This document shows positions 42,640 through 50,218 of a stretch of 64,000 bases of DNA, piece after piece. The DNA is from Dialister pneumosintes (GTDB lineage Bacteria; Bacillota; Negativicutes; Veillonellales; Dialisteraceae). Below the pieces are notes generated by a model. That model ran no database searches. It saw nothing but the letters and a program-made list of their open reading frames with translations, and was not told the origin of the DNA. Every line of letters starts with the position of its first letter. Within the stretch, counting starts at the first letter, position 1. The stretch is taken from contig NZ_CP017037.1 in NCBI RefSeq assembly GCF_001717505.1, forward strand, positions 1,197,001 through 1,261,000, written 5' to 3'. Both the position numbers and the translations under genes were made by a program.

Positions 42640-42861
42640 ATGAACATATCCATTAGAGTAAATGACAAAGAAGAAAGATTATTCAAAGCGTATGCTAAAA
42701 GTAATCACATGACTTTATCTGAAATGTTAAGAAAATATACATTAGAACGCATTGAAGACGAGATTGATATGAAAGCTTGTGAAGATTATCTATTACGTGA
42801 AGAATTGGGTGAAACCGAGTTTACTCCTGCAAGTGAAGTTTTTGAAAAGTTGGGGGTATAA
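42640..42861 (+). CDS. RelB/DUF6290-type antitoxin
   Basis: 73 residues. The N-terminus MNISIRVNDKEERLFKAYAK followed by HMTLSEMLRKYTLERI is a ribbon-helix-helix DNA-binding domain; the acidic C-terminal tail wraps the toxin. CGAGGAGG lies ahead of the ATG. Its last base is the first base of the toxin ATG. It should bind the palindrome in its own promoter. Confidence 0.88.
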   Translation: MNISIRVNDKEERLFKAYAKSNHMTLSEMLRKYTLERIEDEIDMKACEDYLLREELGETEFTPASEVFEKLGV

Positions 42862-43127
42862 TGTATTCTGTTGTTTTTGAAAAGCAAGCAATAAAGCAAC
42901 TCTCTAAAATATCTAAAATCGGTCAATTACAAATAAAAAAGCTGATAACGAAAATAGAAAATGCTGAAAATCCTAGATATATAGGGAAAGCTCTAACACA
43001 TAATTTAAAAGGTTTTTGGAGATATAGAGCAGGAGATTATAGAGTTATTTGCGAAATAAAAGATGATAAGTGTATCGTCGTAGTAATTAATATAGGAAAC
43101 CGTAGAGAGATATATGATAGAGTATAA
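42861..43127 (+). CDS. RelE/ParE-type toxin
   Basis: 88 residues. YSVVFEKQAIKQLSKI starts the fold; LKGFWRYRAGDYRVICEI is the characteristic GxWRYRxGDYRxxC block, and VINIGNRREIYDRV ends the chain with the basic and tyrosine residues used for ribosome-bound mRNA cleavage in RelE. Complete, probably functional. Overlaps the antitoxin by one base. Confidence 0.88.
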   Translation: MYSVVFEKQAIKQLSKISKIGQLQIKKLITKIENAENPRYIGKALTHNLKGFWRYRAGDYRVICEIKDDKCIVVVINIGNRREIYDRV

Positions 43128-43128
43128 A

Positions 43129-43162
43129 AAAAGACCTACTGTTTAAACACGGTAGGTCTTTT
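43129..43162 (+). terminator. Terminator, copy 2 of a 34-bp repeat
   Basis: Identical over 34 bp to 42534-42567; directly follows the toxin stop and is followed by further T residues. Confidence 0.85.
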
Positions 43163-43211
43163 TTATTTGCAAAAATATAGAATTTACATAATAAGATACG
43201 ATTAAAAAATG

Positions 43212-43226
43212 TTTGCGTGGCTACCA
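43212..43226. repeat. Right attachment-site core (attR)
   Basis: TTTGCGTGGCTACCA, identical to attL at 38479-38493; one copy only, without the tandem 11-mer seen at attL. Marks the right end of the integrated element, 150 bp before the third Sel1 gene. Confidence 0.75.
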
Positions 43227-43375
43227 ATTTAAAAATTGTTTGATGTTAAATTTCTAGTGTTTATCGAATGTTAGACGAGATTTGTATTATACATATTAAT
43301 ATTTTATAATAATAACAATTCATACAGGATAGGAACGCGTGATTTACTATCCTAAAAATGGCAGGAGGCTTATAC

Positions 43376-44557
43376 ATGATGAGTAAAGAATTAGCACAGG
43401 CGGAATTGTTGTTTAAACAGTTTAAACATAAAGAAGCTTATCCGATTTTCCAACAACTGGCAGATGCAGGGGATGCAAGAGCTATGTATTTCATGGGCAT
43501 TTATTCCAGATTGTATTTAGGGGTAGGACATTACAATCCGAAGAAGTCCATGGAGTGGTTTCAGAAAGGTATGGAAAAGGGAGATGTGTTATGTGCTATT
43601 TCTCTTGGATACTTGCAAGAAGAGAAAAAACGTGATGATTTCATGAAAGAATGGCTTCCTAAAGCGGAAGAGTTAGCGGCGGCAGGCGATGTGTTTGCTA
43701 TGGATGATATTGCAGATTGCTACTTTTACGGATTAGGAACTTCCGTTGATGAAAAACGTGGTTTAGAGAGTATTGATAAGGCGGCAGATGCCGGATATTG
43801 GTTAGCTGCTTATGATCAAGCTACACAGTATGATGATAATGGACATAGAGATACCGACTATGCAAAAGCTTGTGCTGCTTATAAAGAAGTTTCTAAATTA
43901 GGGTATTCTGAAGCGGATTATCGTTTAGGTTTTCATTACTTCCAAGGTATTGGTGTAGAACGTGATGTGAAAGAGGCGGTTCGTCTTTGGGAAAAAGCTT
44001 GGAATTTAGGAAATGCTGCAGCTGCTAATGCATTAGGTTTTGTATATTCTTTTGATGAAAAATTAAAAGATGATAAGAAAGCTTTTGAATGTTTTGATAA
44101 AGCAGCTAAAGCAGGGCTTCCTTTGGCTGCAGGGAATGTGGGAAACTGCTATTTCTATGGACGTGGTGTAAAGAAGAGTTTATCAGAAGCTAAAAAATGG
44201 TATGAAGTAGGTGCTAAAGCAGGCTTACATTCTTCTATGTTGCAATTGGGTGTTATTTTAAAAACAGAAGGTAAGAATAAAGAAGCCTTTGAAGTATTTT
44301 GTACAGCCGCTATTCAAGGATATCCGGCAGCTATGGGATGGGTGGCTGCTTGTTATGAACATGGAATTGGTGTAGAAAAGAGTCAGGAAAAAGTACTTTT
44401 CTGGCTTAAGCGTGCCGCTGCATTAGGCGACCAAAATGCTATTGCTAATTTACAAAGATTATATCCACAAAATACATTAGTAAAGACGAATGAAGAACTT
44501 TCGGATGAATTACCGGAAGAATTTATGGATATGGCAAATAATTCTACTGTTAATTAG
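43376..44557 (+). CDS. Sel1-like repeat protein (paralogue 3)
   Basis: 393 residues from ATG at 43376 (AGGAGG ahead; the frame is open from 43358). Sel1 repeats such as YRLGFHYFQGIGVERDVKEA and GNVGNCYFYGRGVKKSLSEA. Its start (AELLFKQFKHKEAYPIFQQL then ADAGDARAMYFMGIYSRLYL) is close to that of paralogue 1, so these two are nearer relatives than paralogue 2. No signal peptide. Confidence 0.85.
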   Translation: MMSKELAQAELLFKQFKHKEAYPIFQQLADAGDARAMYFMGIYSRLYLGVGHYNPKKSMEWFQKGMEKGDVLCAISLGYLQEEKKRDDFMKEWLPKAEELAAAGDVFAMDDIADCYFYGLGTSVDEKRGLESIDKAADAGYWLAAYDQATQYDDNGHRDTDYAKACAAYKEVSKLGYSEADYRLGFHYFQGIGVERDVKEAVRLWEKAWNLGNAAAANALGFVYSFDEKLKDDKKAFECFDKAAKAGLPLAAGNVGNCYFYGRGVKKSLSEAKKWYEVGAKAGLHSSMLQLGVILKTEGKNKEAFEVFCTAAIQGYPAAMGWVAACYEHGIGVEKSQEKVLFWLKRAAALGDQNAIANLQRLYPQNTLVKTNEELSDELPEEFMDMANNSTVN

Positions 44558-44566
44558 TAGAAGTAT

Positions 44567-44603
44567 AAAAGCTTTGGAAAAAGTATAATTTTCCAAAGCT
44601 TTT
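44567..44603 (+). terminator. Terminator of Sel1 paralogue 3
   Basis: A 15-bp perfect stem AAAAGCTTTGGAAAA/TTTTCCAAAGCTTTT with a 7-nt loop. Confidence 0.9.
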
Positions 44604-44655
44604 TATTATGAAAAAAGGTAACAGACATTATTTTGTGGGGGAATTATATAAAGTT

Positions 44656-44696
44656 AATCACAGAGTTATCAACATGTTGTGGATAACTCTGTGATT
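44656..44696. repeat. Inverted repeat carrying two DnaA-box-like 9-mers
   Basis: Perfect 15-bp arms AATCACAGAGTTATC (44656-44670) and GATAACTCTGTGATT (44682-44696) around an 11-nt centre. The junctions make TTATCAACA (44666-44674) and TGTGGATAA (44678-44686, the complement of the consensus DnaA box TTATCCACA) in inverted orientation. No T-run follows, so it is not a typical terminator. Confidence 0.6.
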
Positions 44697-44811
44697 TATA
44701 TAGTTTATCTACTATAAATAGATAAAAAATGACATAATTTTAGAAGGTGCATGTTATTGGCAGCAAAATAAAAAAAGTAAAACAGCTAATTATTTAACTC
44801 CAAAAGATAAC

Positions 44812-44832
44812 TTGCGAACAATTCTCAATTGT
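44812..44832. promoter_or_regulatory. Heme-operon operator, copy 1
   Basis: TTGCGAACAATTCTCAA followed by TTGT; differs from copy 2 by one base. It overlaps a possible -35 (TTGCGA, 44812-44817) with TATTAT 17 bp downstream (44835-44840). Confidence 0.6.
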
Positions 44833-44843
44833 GATATTATAAT

Positions 44844-44864
44844 TTGCGAACAATTCGCAATTGT
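44844..44864. promoter_or_regulatory. Heme-operon operator, copy 2
   Basis: TTGCGAACAATTCGCAA followed by TTGT, made of two interleaved 7-3-7 palindromes: TTGCGAA-CAA-TTCGCAA, and AACAATT-CGC-AATTGTT shifted by 6 bp. It starts exactly 32 bp after copy 1, which is three helix turns, and lies just after the -10. Interleaved palindromes are the layout of Fur-family sites, though the sequence differs from the usual Fur box. Confidence 0.6.
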
Positions 44865-44892
44865 TATTAAAAAGTGTTTTATAATGACACAA

Positions 44893-44934
44893 ACAATCAC
44901 TGAGAAAATAAATTTTTATTTTCTCAGTGATTGT
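44893..44934 (+). promoter_or_regulatory. Long leader hairpin of the heme operon
   Basis: 18-bp perfect arms: ACAATCACTGAGAAAATA (44893-44910) and its complement (44917-44934), with a 6-nt centre that is itself A/T pairing. No T-run after it, so not a simple terminator; it may be an RNA stability or processing element. Confidence 0.55.
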
Positions 44935-44963
44935 ATTCGGGAATTGTTTCATGGGAGGTATTT

Positions 44964-45098
44964 GTGAATATGATAATAGATGTACTGTCTTTATTTATAA
45001 AATCATATATTTTACACTTATTAGCAGCATTGGTTGCGGTAGCTATATTTCTTATATATACGTCGTTGGTTGTAACGGATTTGAAAGGGTGGGAGTAA
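44964..45098 (+). CDS. 44-residue membrane peptide at the head of the heme operon
   Basis: A GTG-initiated frame (or ATG at 44970) with GGGAGG 5 bp ahead: MNMIIDVLSLFIKSYILHLL, then AALVAVAIFLIYTSLVVTDL, ending KGWE. One long hydrophobic span with a short charged tail. Its TAA is followed immediately by the GTG of exbB, so the two are tightly coupled. No family recognised. A regulatory or assembly partner of ExbB/ExbD is a reasonable inference. Confidence 0.6.
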   Translation: MNMIIDVLSLFIKSYILHLLAALVAVAIFLIYTSLVVTDLKGWE

Positions 45099-45740
45099 GT
45101 GTTTAATTCTCTATCGATGTTAGTGCATTGGTTCGTCAGCGGTGGACTGGTTATGTATCCTCTTTTATTGTTGTCACTGATTTCTGTGGCTATTGCTGTA
45201 GAGAGATTTCATTATTTTAATATACGATGCAAAGGTTTTAGAAAAATGCTTATCGGTGTTGAACATGCCGTGCGTTGTAATCACTGGGAAGCGATAACAG
45301 AATGTTGTGAATGTTCCTCTTGTTTTGGTCGAGTTATTGAGGAAGGTCTTAACTCCGGACGAACCGAATTGGAAATACGTAATATTTTAAATGAGCGTAT
45401 GTCTATTGAGATGGCAGGTTTTAAAAAGTATTTAGATTATTTAAGTGCTATTGTTACTATTGCACCTTTATTAGGACTTCTGGGGACAGTCACCGGCATG
45501 ATTAGTACTTTTGGTGTATTAGGTGCCGGTGGAGGAGTTTCTTCTGTGACCGGCGGTGTGGGAGAAGCTTTGATTGCAACAGCTACCGGATTATGTGTGG
45601 CTTTAACTGCCTTTGTTTTTTATACATATTTTTCACATCGTATCGATTCGATTGTAAATGCTATGGAAAAGGTATGTATACTTATTGTTTATGAAAGAAA
45701 AAAGTGGTGGAGTGAATCATGTTCTCAACCTGCAGAATGA
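45099..45740 (+). CDS. exbB: ExbB/TolQ/MotA-type proton channel protein
   Basis: 213 residues from GTG at 45099. Three membrane spans; VTIAPLLGLLGTVTGMISTF is the MotA/TolQ/ExbB signature in span 2, and GGVGEALIATATGLCVALTA is span 3. With ExbD it turns the proton gradient into motion of TonB. The start follows directly on the stop of the small membrane peptide. exbD overlaps its end by 22 bp. Confidence 0.92.
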   Translation: MFNSLSMLVHWFVSGGLVMYPLLLLSLISVAIAVERFHYFNIRCKGFRKMLIGVEHAVRCNHWEAITECCECSSCFGRVIEEGLNSGRTELEIRNILNERMSIEMAGFKKYLDYLSAIVTIAPLLGLLGTVTGMISTFGVLGAGGGVSSVTGGVGEALIATATGLCVALTAFVFYTYFSHRIDSIVNAMEKVCILIVYERKKWWSESCSQPAE

Positions 45741-46111
45741 AACAAAAGCCTATGTTTATGATTATTCCGATGATTGACATTATTTTCTTTTTGCTTGTTT
45801 TCTTTATGATGAGCGGTGCCGGTGGAGAGCTGAAGAGTTTACCGGTTCAGTTGCCGACAGCTCGTCATGCATCGGATGCATATGTACCGCCTGTACATAT
45901 AGTTTTGCAAAAGGAGGGATCTCTTTTTATAGAAGAGAAGCAAGTATCTATGGAAGAGGCGGCACAATATATGCAGCATATTACAAAAGAAAATGGTAAT
46001 GTAAGTGCTTTATTGGAAGCAGATAAAGAGAGTTCACATGGGCAAGTTATTGAGGTAATGGATATGTTAAAAGGTGCAGGTGTTAAGCGATTAGCTGTTG
46101 CTGCACAGTAG
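45719..46111 (+). CDS. exbD: ExbD/TolR-type protein
   Basis: 130 residues. IIPMIDIIFFLLVFFMMSGA holds the single membrane span with the essential aspartate, followed by a periplasmic domain (SLPVQLPTARH..., VSALLEADKESSHGQVIEVM). GGAGTGAATC precedes the ATG inside the exbB end, so the overlap is real. Partner of ExbB and TonB. Confidence 0.92.
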   Translation: MFSTCRMKQKPMFMIIPMIDIIFFLLVFFMMSGAGGELKSLPVQLPTARHASDAYVPPVHIVLQKEGSLFIEEKQVSMEEAAQYMQHITKENGNVSALLEADKESSHGQVIEVMDMLKGAGVKRLAVAAQ

Positions 46112-46113
46112 AG

Positions 46114-46788
46114 GTGATAAAAATTTATTCATGGAAAAAAGCTTTTTTCACTTCCTTACTTATTCATCTAGGAACGGTTCTTTTAATTTTTATCGGTATT
46201 ACTTTACAACATGGTGATCAGGAAATCTATGTGATTGATTTAAGCGAATCTATAACTACAAATAAGGAGGGGGCTACGGAATCTTTGGGTGTCGGTATTG
46301 GAAATGGAGATGGAACTACTAACAGTCAAGGGAGACATAGCGGAAACGCTTCGCAAGGTATTAAAACATATGTAGGAGAAGGGATGGCAGTTAAAGGCAG
46401 TCCGCAATCACATGGACATAGTTTATCCGGTGAAGAAGGAATGGAAGAACATAGTTTTGGAGATGATTCGGGAGGTTCTTCTTCCGGTGGTGATGCAGGG
46501 GGAGGTAAACCGGGAATTCCTTTTGATAGGGAAGGGTTTAGAGTTGCTATTACGGCACATAAAAAATATCCGTTGTCTGCCATAAAAAGAGGTATCACCG
46601 GTACGGTATATATAGAAACGACTTTGGATGCAAATGGAAATTGTTTAGGTGTTTCCGTTATAGAATCATCCGGTTCAGAAGTACTGGATAATGCAGGCGT
46701 AAAAGCGGCGGAGGAGACTTGTCCATATCCTAATGCTTCCGGACATACCGTATCCATAACTACACCGGTTATTTTTAGACTTGAATAG
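46114..46788 (+). CDS. tonB: TonB energy-transducing protein with a Gly/Ser-rich linker
   Basis: 224 residues. N-terminal anchor (AFFTSLLIHLGTVLLIFIGI) including the S and H typical of TonB; residues about 50-135 are a Gly/Ser/Glu-rich linker (GDDSGGSSSGGDAGGGKPGI) instead of the common proline-rich one; the C-terminal domain has YPLSAIKRGITGTVYIETTL and NCLGVSVIESSGSEVLDNAG. The start is uncertain: GTG at 46114 is used here, but GAGGTGAT is better placed for the ATT at 46123. It transmits energy to the receptor encoded at the end of the operon. Confidence 0.88.
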   Translation: MIKIYSWKKAFFTSLLIHLGTVLLIFIGITLQHGDQEIYVIDLSESITTNKEGATESLGVGIGNGDGTTNSQGRHSGNASQGIKTYVGEGMAVKGSPQSHGHSLSGEEGMEEHSFGDDSGGSSSGGDAGGGKPGIPFDREGFRVAITAHKKYPLSAIKRGITGTVYIETTLDANGNCLGVSVIESSGSEVLDNAGVKAAEETCPYPNASGHTVSITTPVIFRLE

Positions 46789-46825
46789 TAAGGGAATTAA
46801 TTGAGTTGGCAGGGAGCGAGTAGTA

Positions 46826-48256
46826 GTGACTATAAAGAAATTATATGAATCTATGTCGGAAGCAGAGCGAGAAATACAGTTTGGAAGAGAAACAGGAAAT
46901 CCTTTAACATCTGCATTTTCGAGTAAGCGTGTCGTTCATGCAAAGCTTGCAACTACACCTATAGCACCGGAAACGGTACAACATACATGGGAAGAGATTA
47001 TGGAATCTGCTCCTCGCAAAGGACAATGGCAAGCCGCTTATGTGCATATTCCGTTTTGTAAAACTAAGTGTACTTATTGTCAGTTTTTTAAAAATGGAAC
47101 AAATCAGGAGGAAGAAGATACTTACGTAGATCATCTTATAAAAGAAATAGAAAGGGATGCGGCAAAGCCCCGTTTAAGAGACGGACTGATTCATGCCGTA
47201 TTCATTGGTGGTGGTACGCCAACTTCTCTTTCTTCTTACAATGCGAAACGACTTTTATCCACTTTACATAACGCATTACCGCTTGCTAATGACTGTGAAT
47301 TTACCTTAGAGGGGCGTGTACATGATGTAACATCGGATAAAATGGATGTATGGCTTTCGTATGGTGTGAATCGTATTTCTTTAGGCGTACAATCTTTTCA
47401 AACGCATATACGACAACAGGTGGGGCGTATAGATACGAGAGAAGTGGTATTGGAACGACTTCGTAAATTAAAAGAAACCGGACAATGTGCAGTTATTATT
47501 GATTTAATGTATGGATTTCCTGATCAAACTATGAAGATATGGGAAAACGATTTAAAAGATTTGGTGGATAGCGGTATTGACGGTGCCGATTTGTACCAAT
47601 TAGATGTTTTTGAAGAGAGTGATTTGCAACGCATGATTACGTTAGGGAAAGTATCTCGTGCTGCTACTACACAAGAACAGGCATGTATGTTTGATTTCGG
47701 AAGCGACTATTTAGAAAAACGCGGATATAAAAAGGTGAATGTTCGTCACTGGAGGAGGACGAATCGAGAGCGAAGCTTATACAATGTAATGGGAAAGATG
47801 GGAGTACCTATATTTCCTTTTGGAAGTAGTGCCGGTGGGCATATAGACAGCTATTCCTTTATGTTAAGACGTACCCTTCAACCTTATGAAACCTTTGTAT
47901 CACGTGGAGAAAAGCCGATTATGTTTTGTGCAAAACGTTCTCCTTTGCAATGGATTGCCGATGCGGTAACAACAGAAATAGAACAAGGATATATTTTGTT
48001 AGAAACATTGGTAGAAAAAGATTCCCGGTTGGCAGATTTAGAATGGTTATTCCAATTATGGGAAAAACGGGGACTCCTTTTTTTTAACGGGGTGGCTTAT
48101 GAATTAACTCGGGCAGGTGCATTTTGGCAAGTGAATTTATTACAAACAATTATTGAATGTATCAGCTATTTATTAGCAGGGAAAAAAGAATTACGAGTAG
48201 ATTCTGTGTCACAACAAGATAAAGTATCACATCCTTCTATGCATAAAGGGAGGTAA
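46826..48256 (+). CDS. hutW: Anaerobic heme-degrading radical SAM enzyme (HutW/ChuW)
   Basis: 476 residues. YVHIPFCKTKCTYCQFFKNG carries the CX3CX2C cluster (C78, C82, C85) in the HemN-like arrangement; IGGGTPTSL, LEGRVHDVTSDKM and NRISLGVQSFQTHIRQQVGR follow the HemN/HutW core. ChuW-type enzymes open the heme ring without oxygen and free its iron. The setting between tonB and heme ABC genes, and the lack of other heme-biosynthesis genes, favour HutW over coproporphyrinogen oxidase. It has a C-terminal 30-residue polar tail. Confidence 0.85.
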   Translation: MTIKKLYESMSEAEREIQFGRETGNPLTSAFSSKRVVHAKLATTPIAPETVQHTWEEIMESAPRKGQWQAAYVHIPFCKTKCTYCQFFKNGTNQEEEDTYVDHLIKEIERDAAKPRLRDGLIHAVFIGGGTPTSLSSYNAKRLLSTLHNALPLANDCEFTLEGRVHDVTSDKMDVWLSYGVNRISLGVQSFQTHIRQQVGRIDTREVVLERLRKLKETGQCAVIIDLMYGFPDQTMKIWENDLKDLVDSGIDGADLYQLDVFEESDLQRMITLGKVSRAATTQEQACMFDFGSDYLEKRGYKKVNVRHWRRTNRERSLYNVMGKMGVPIFPFGSSAGGHIDSYSFMLRRTLQPYETFVSRGEKPIMFCAKRSPLQWIADAVTTEIEQGYILLETLVEKDSRLADLEWLFQLWEKRGLLFFNGVAYELTRAGAFWQVNLLQTIIECISYLLAGKKELRVDSVSQQDKVSHPSMHKGR

Positions 48257-48260
48257 TTTT

Positions 48261-49226
48261 GTGAATATAAGAAAACCTATTATTTATATCGGTATGATAC
48301 TTCTTTTATTTGTGGTCTTAGATATGGGATTTCATTGGAAGTCTTCTTCTGGAGATGTGATGATGGAAACTATAAAAGTACAGGACAGTACAGGAGAATT
48401 TGTTACTATTCCTAAACATCCGAAGCGAGTTGTTTTTCTAAATACTGCTAATTTAGAAATGTACTGTGCAGTGGGGGGACGAGAAGCGGTGGTTGGTATA
48501 CCGACTACGTCTATTATGAGTGAGGAATTAAGGCAACAAGTACAGGGGGTGGAAGAAGTAGGTATTGTACATGAACCTAATATTGAAAAAATTATTTCAC
48601 TCCAACCGGATTTAGTTATAGGGATTAATGTACCTATGCATAATCGTGTAAAAGAAGTATTAAAAGAAAATCATATTCCTTTTTATATTAATGGATTACA
48701 AAGTATAGAAGACACGGATAGAACGGTAGAACTTTATGGACGATTGACAGGGGATGAAAACGAGGCGGATGCGTTAAGGAAGAAAATAAAAGAGGAATGC
48801 GATAAAGCGTTGCATCATAGCAGAAATAAAACAGCTCCTCGTGCGTTAATTTTATTTGCATCGCCAAACAGTCAAAATATGGCAACCGGTGAAAGTTTTG
48901 CCGGTGATATTATGAAACGTCTTGGTGGAATAAATATTGCAGATGTAGATTCTACGATTCACGGACCTTATGTACCTATCAGTATGGAATATATTATCAG
49001 AAAAAATCCGGAAGCTATTTTTATTGTTAATAAAGGCCCGTACAAAGGACATTTTGATAAGGTCGTATCGGATATGGAAAAAGATGAGTTATGGGGACAA
49101 GTGGCAGCGGTAAAGAATAAGCAAGTTTATAATTTACCGGATACGTTATTTTCTTCAAATCCCGGCAGTCAAGTGGGAGAAGCAATGGAATTTATGGCAA
49201 ATCTTCTATATGGGGAGGAGTCATGA
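48261..49226 (+). CDS. Heme/iron ABC transporter substrate-binding protein
   Basis: 321 residues from GTG (GGGAGG ahead). PF01497-type fold: VTIPKHPKRVVFLNTANLEM, IEKIISLQPDLVIGINVPMH and IRKNPEAIFIVNKGPYKGHF. The N-terminus has a hydrophobic segment (IIYIGMILLLFVVLDMGFHW) but no lipobox cysteine, so it is either periplasmic and cleaved or held by an uncleaved anchor, unlike most Firmicute binding proteins. It hands heme or a heme-derived ligand to the permease. Confidence 0.85.
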   Translation: MNIRKPIIYIGMILLLFVVLDMGFHWKSSSGDVMMETIKVQDSTGEFVTIPKHPKRVVFLNTANLEMYCAVGGREAVVGIPTTSIMSEELRQQVQGVEEVGIVHEPNIEKIISLQPDLVIGINVPMHNRVKEVLKENHIPFYINGLQSIEDTDRTVELYGRLTGDENEADALRKKIKEECDKALHHSRNKTAPRALILFASPNSQNMATGESFAGDIMKRLGGINIADVDSTIHGPYVPISMEYIIRKNPEAIFIVNKGPYKGHFDKVVSDMEKDELWGQVAAVKNKQVYNLPDTLFSSNPGSQVGEAMEFMANLLYGEES

Positions 49227-50218
49227 TGCATGTAGAGTTATCAAGGCAAACTATACGAAAACTCACTTTTTTTGGAGGACTATTAGGATTATTGGGCAGT
49301 TTGTTTTTATCTCTTTTGGTAGGAACGGTATCTCCCGTGGAATTATGGCAATTTTTAACGTCTTCTCCGTTAGCCAATACAGGGGAATTTATTTATCGAT
49401 TGCGTGTTCCTCGTGCGTTGAATGCTGCTTTAACAGGTATGAATTTAGCTTTATCCGGTTGCATTTTGCAGGGGCTGGTTAGAAACCCTTTAGCAGATCC
49501 GGGGATTATCGGTATTTCCGCCGGTGCAGGAATGGCAGCTATGTTGTTGATGTTTCTGGCACCGAATTTAGTGTTTTGGGTACCTATAGTTGCATTTATA
49601 GGTGCTATGGGGGCAGCGGTACTCGTATTTGCACTAGCTTGGAATCGAGGAGTTCAACCTTTATTTTTGGTTTTATCAGGTGTTGCCGTTTCTGTATTTT
49701 TTGGTGGAGGGATGACTGCTTTATCCGTATTTTTTTCCGATCAAGTACAAGGAACCATTGGCTGGATGGCAGGCGGATTTAATGGGTGTGGTTGGAGCCA
49801 TGTACGTATGATTCTCCCTTACAGTTTGTTAGGTGTTGTAGGTGCTATGGGTTTAGCAGGAAGACTTAATGCATTACAATTGGGAGATGAAGTAGCTTGT
49901 ATGTTGGGCGTTCCTGTCAAGCAAACACGTACATTACTTGTGATGGTGGCAGCTTTATTAGCTGCATCCGCGGTAAGCGTGGCAGGTCTTTTGGGGTTTG
50001 TCGGCTTAATTGTTCCGCATGTGACTCGTTTGTTGGTAGGTTCGGATTTTAAAGTACTCATACCTTGCTCTGCTGTTTTAGGTGCTGGATTTGTTGTCAT
50101 TACGGATATGGCAGCTCGTACTTTATTTAATCCGGTCGAAGTTCCGGTTGGCATTTTTATGAGTTTTATCGGAGCACCCTTCTTTTTATATTTGCTAAAA
50201 AGGAAGATGAAACAATGA
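49223..50218 (+). CDS. Heme/iron ABC transporter permease (FecCD/BtuC family)
   Basis: 331 residues, about ten spans. LRVPRALNAALTGMNLALSG and GLVRNPLADPGIIGISAGAG are the family signature; VAGLLGFVGLIVPHVTRLLV holds the ATPase-coupling loop. It overlaps the binding-protein gene by 4 bp and the ATPase gene by 4 bp, so one operon. Confidence 0.92.
   Translation: MMHVELSRQTIRKLTFFGGLLGLLGSLFLSLLVGTVSPVELWQFLTSSPLANTGEFIYRLRVPRALNAALTGMNLALSGCILQGLVRNPLADPGIIGISAGAGMAAMLLMFLAPNLVFWVPIVAFIGAMGAAVLVFALAWNRGVQPLFLVLSGVAVSVFFGGGMTALSVFFSDQVQGTIGWMAGGFNGCGWSHVRMILPYSLLGVVGAMGLAGRLNALQLGDEVACMLGVPVKQTRTLLVMVAALLAASAVSVAGLLGFVGLIVPHVTRLLVGSDFKVLIPCSAVLGAGFVVITDMAARTLFNPVEVPVGIFMSFIGAPFFLYLLKRKMKQ

Larger units (their letters stand above)
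38459..43226. mobile_element. Collapsed prophage / integrative element remnant
   Basis: About 4.7 kb between identical 15-bp repeats. Order: integrase and immunity genes leftward, then phage late-type genes rightward, then cargo (IS30 fragment, SemiSWEET, toxin-antitoxin) up to attR. This is the normal prophage order with everything between the repressor and the lysis genes missing. It separates Sel1 paralogues 1-2 from paralogue 3. No structural or replication genes remain, so it cannot form virions alone. Confidence 0.7.

Noticed and set aside
44656-44696. Origin of replication based on two DnaA boxes
   Set aside because: Only two boxes, no AT-rich unwinding tract with further repeats and no replication gene; kept only as a palindrome.
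46326-46757. Minus-strand open frame of 143 codons opposite tonB
   Set aside because: Arises from the Gly/Ser-rich linker read in reverse; no start site.
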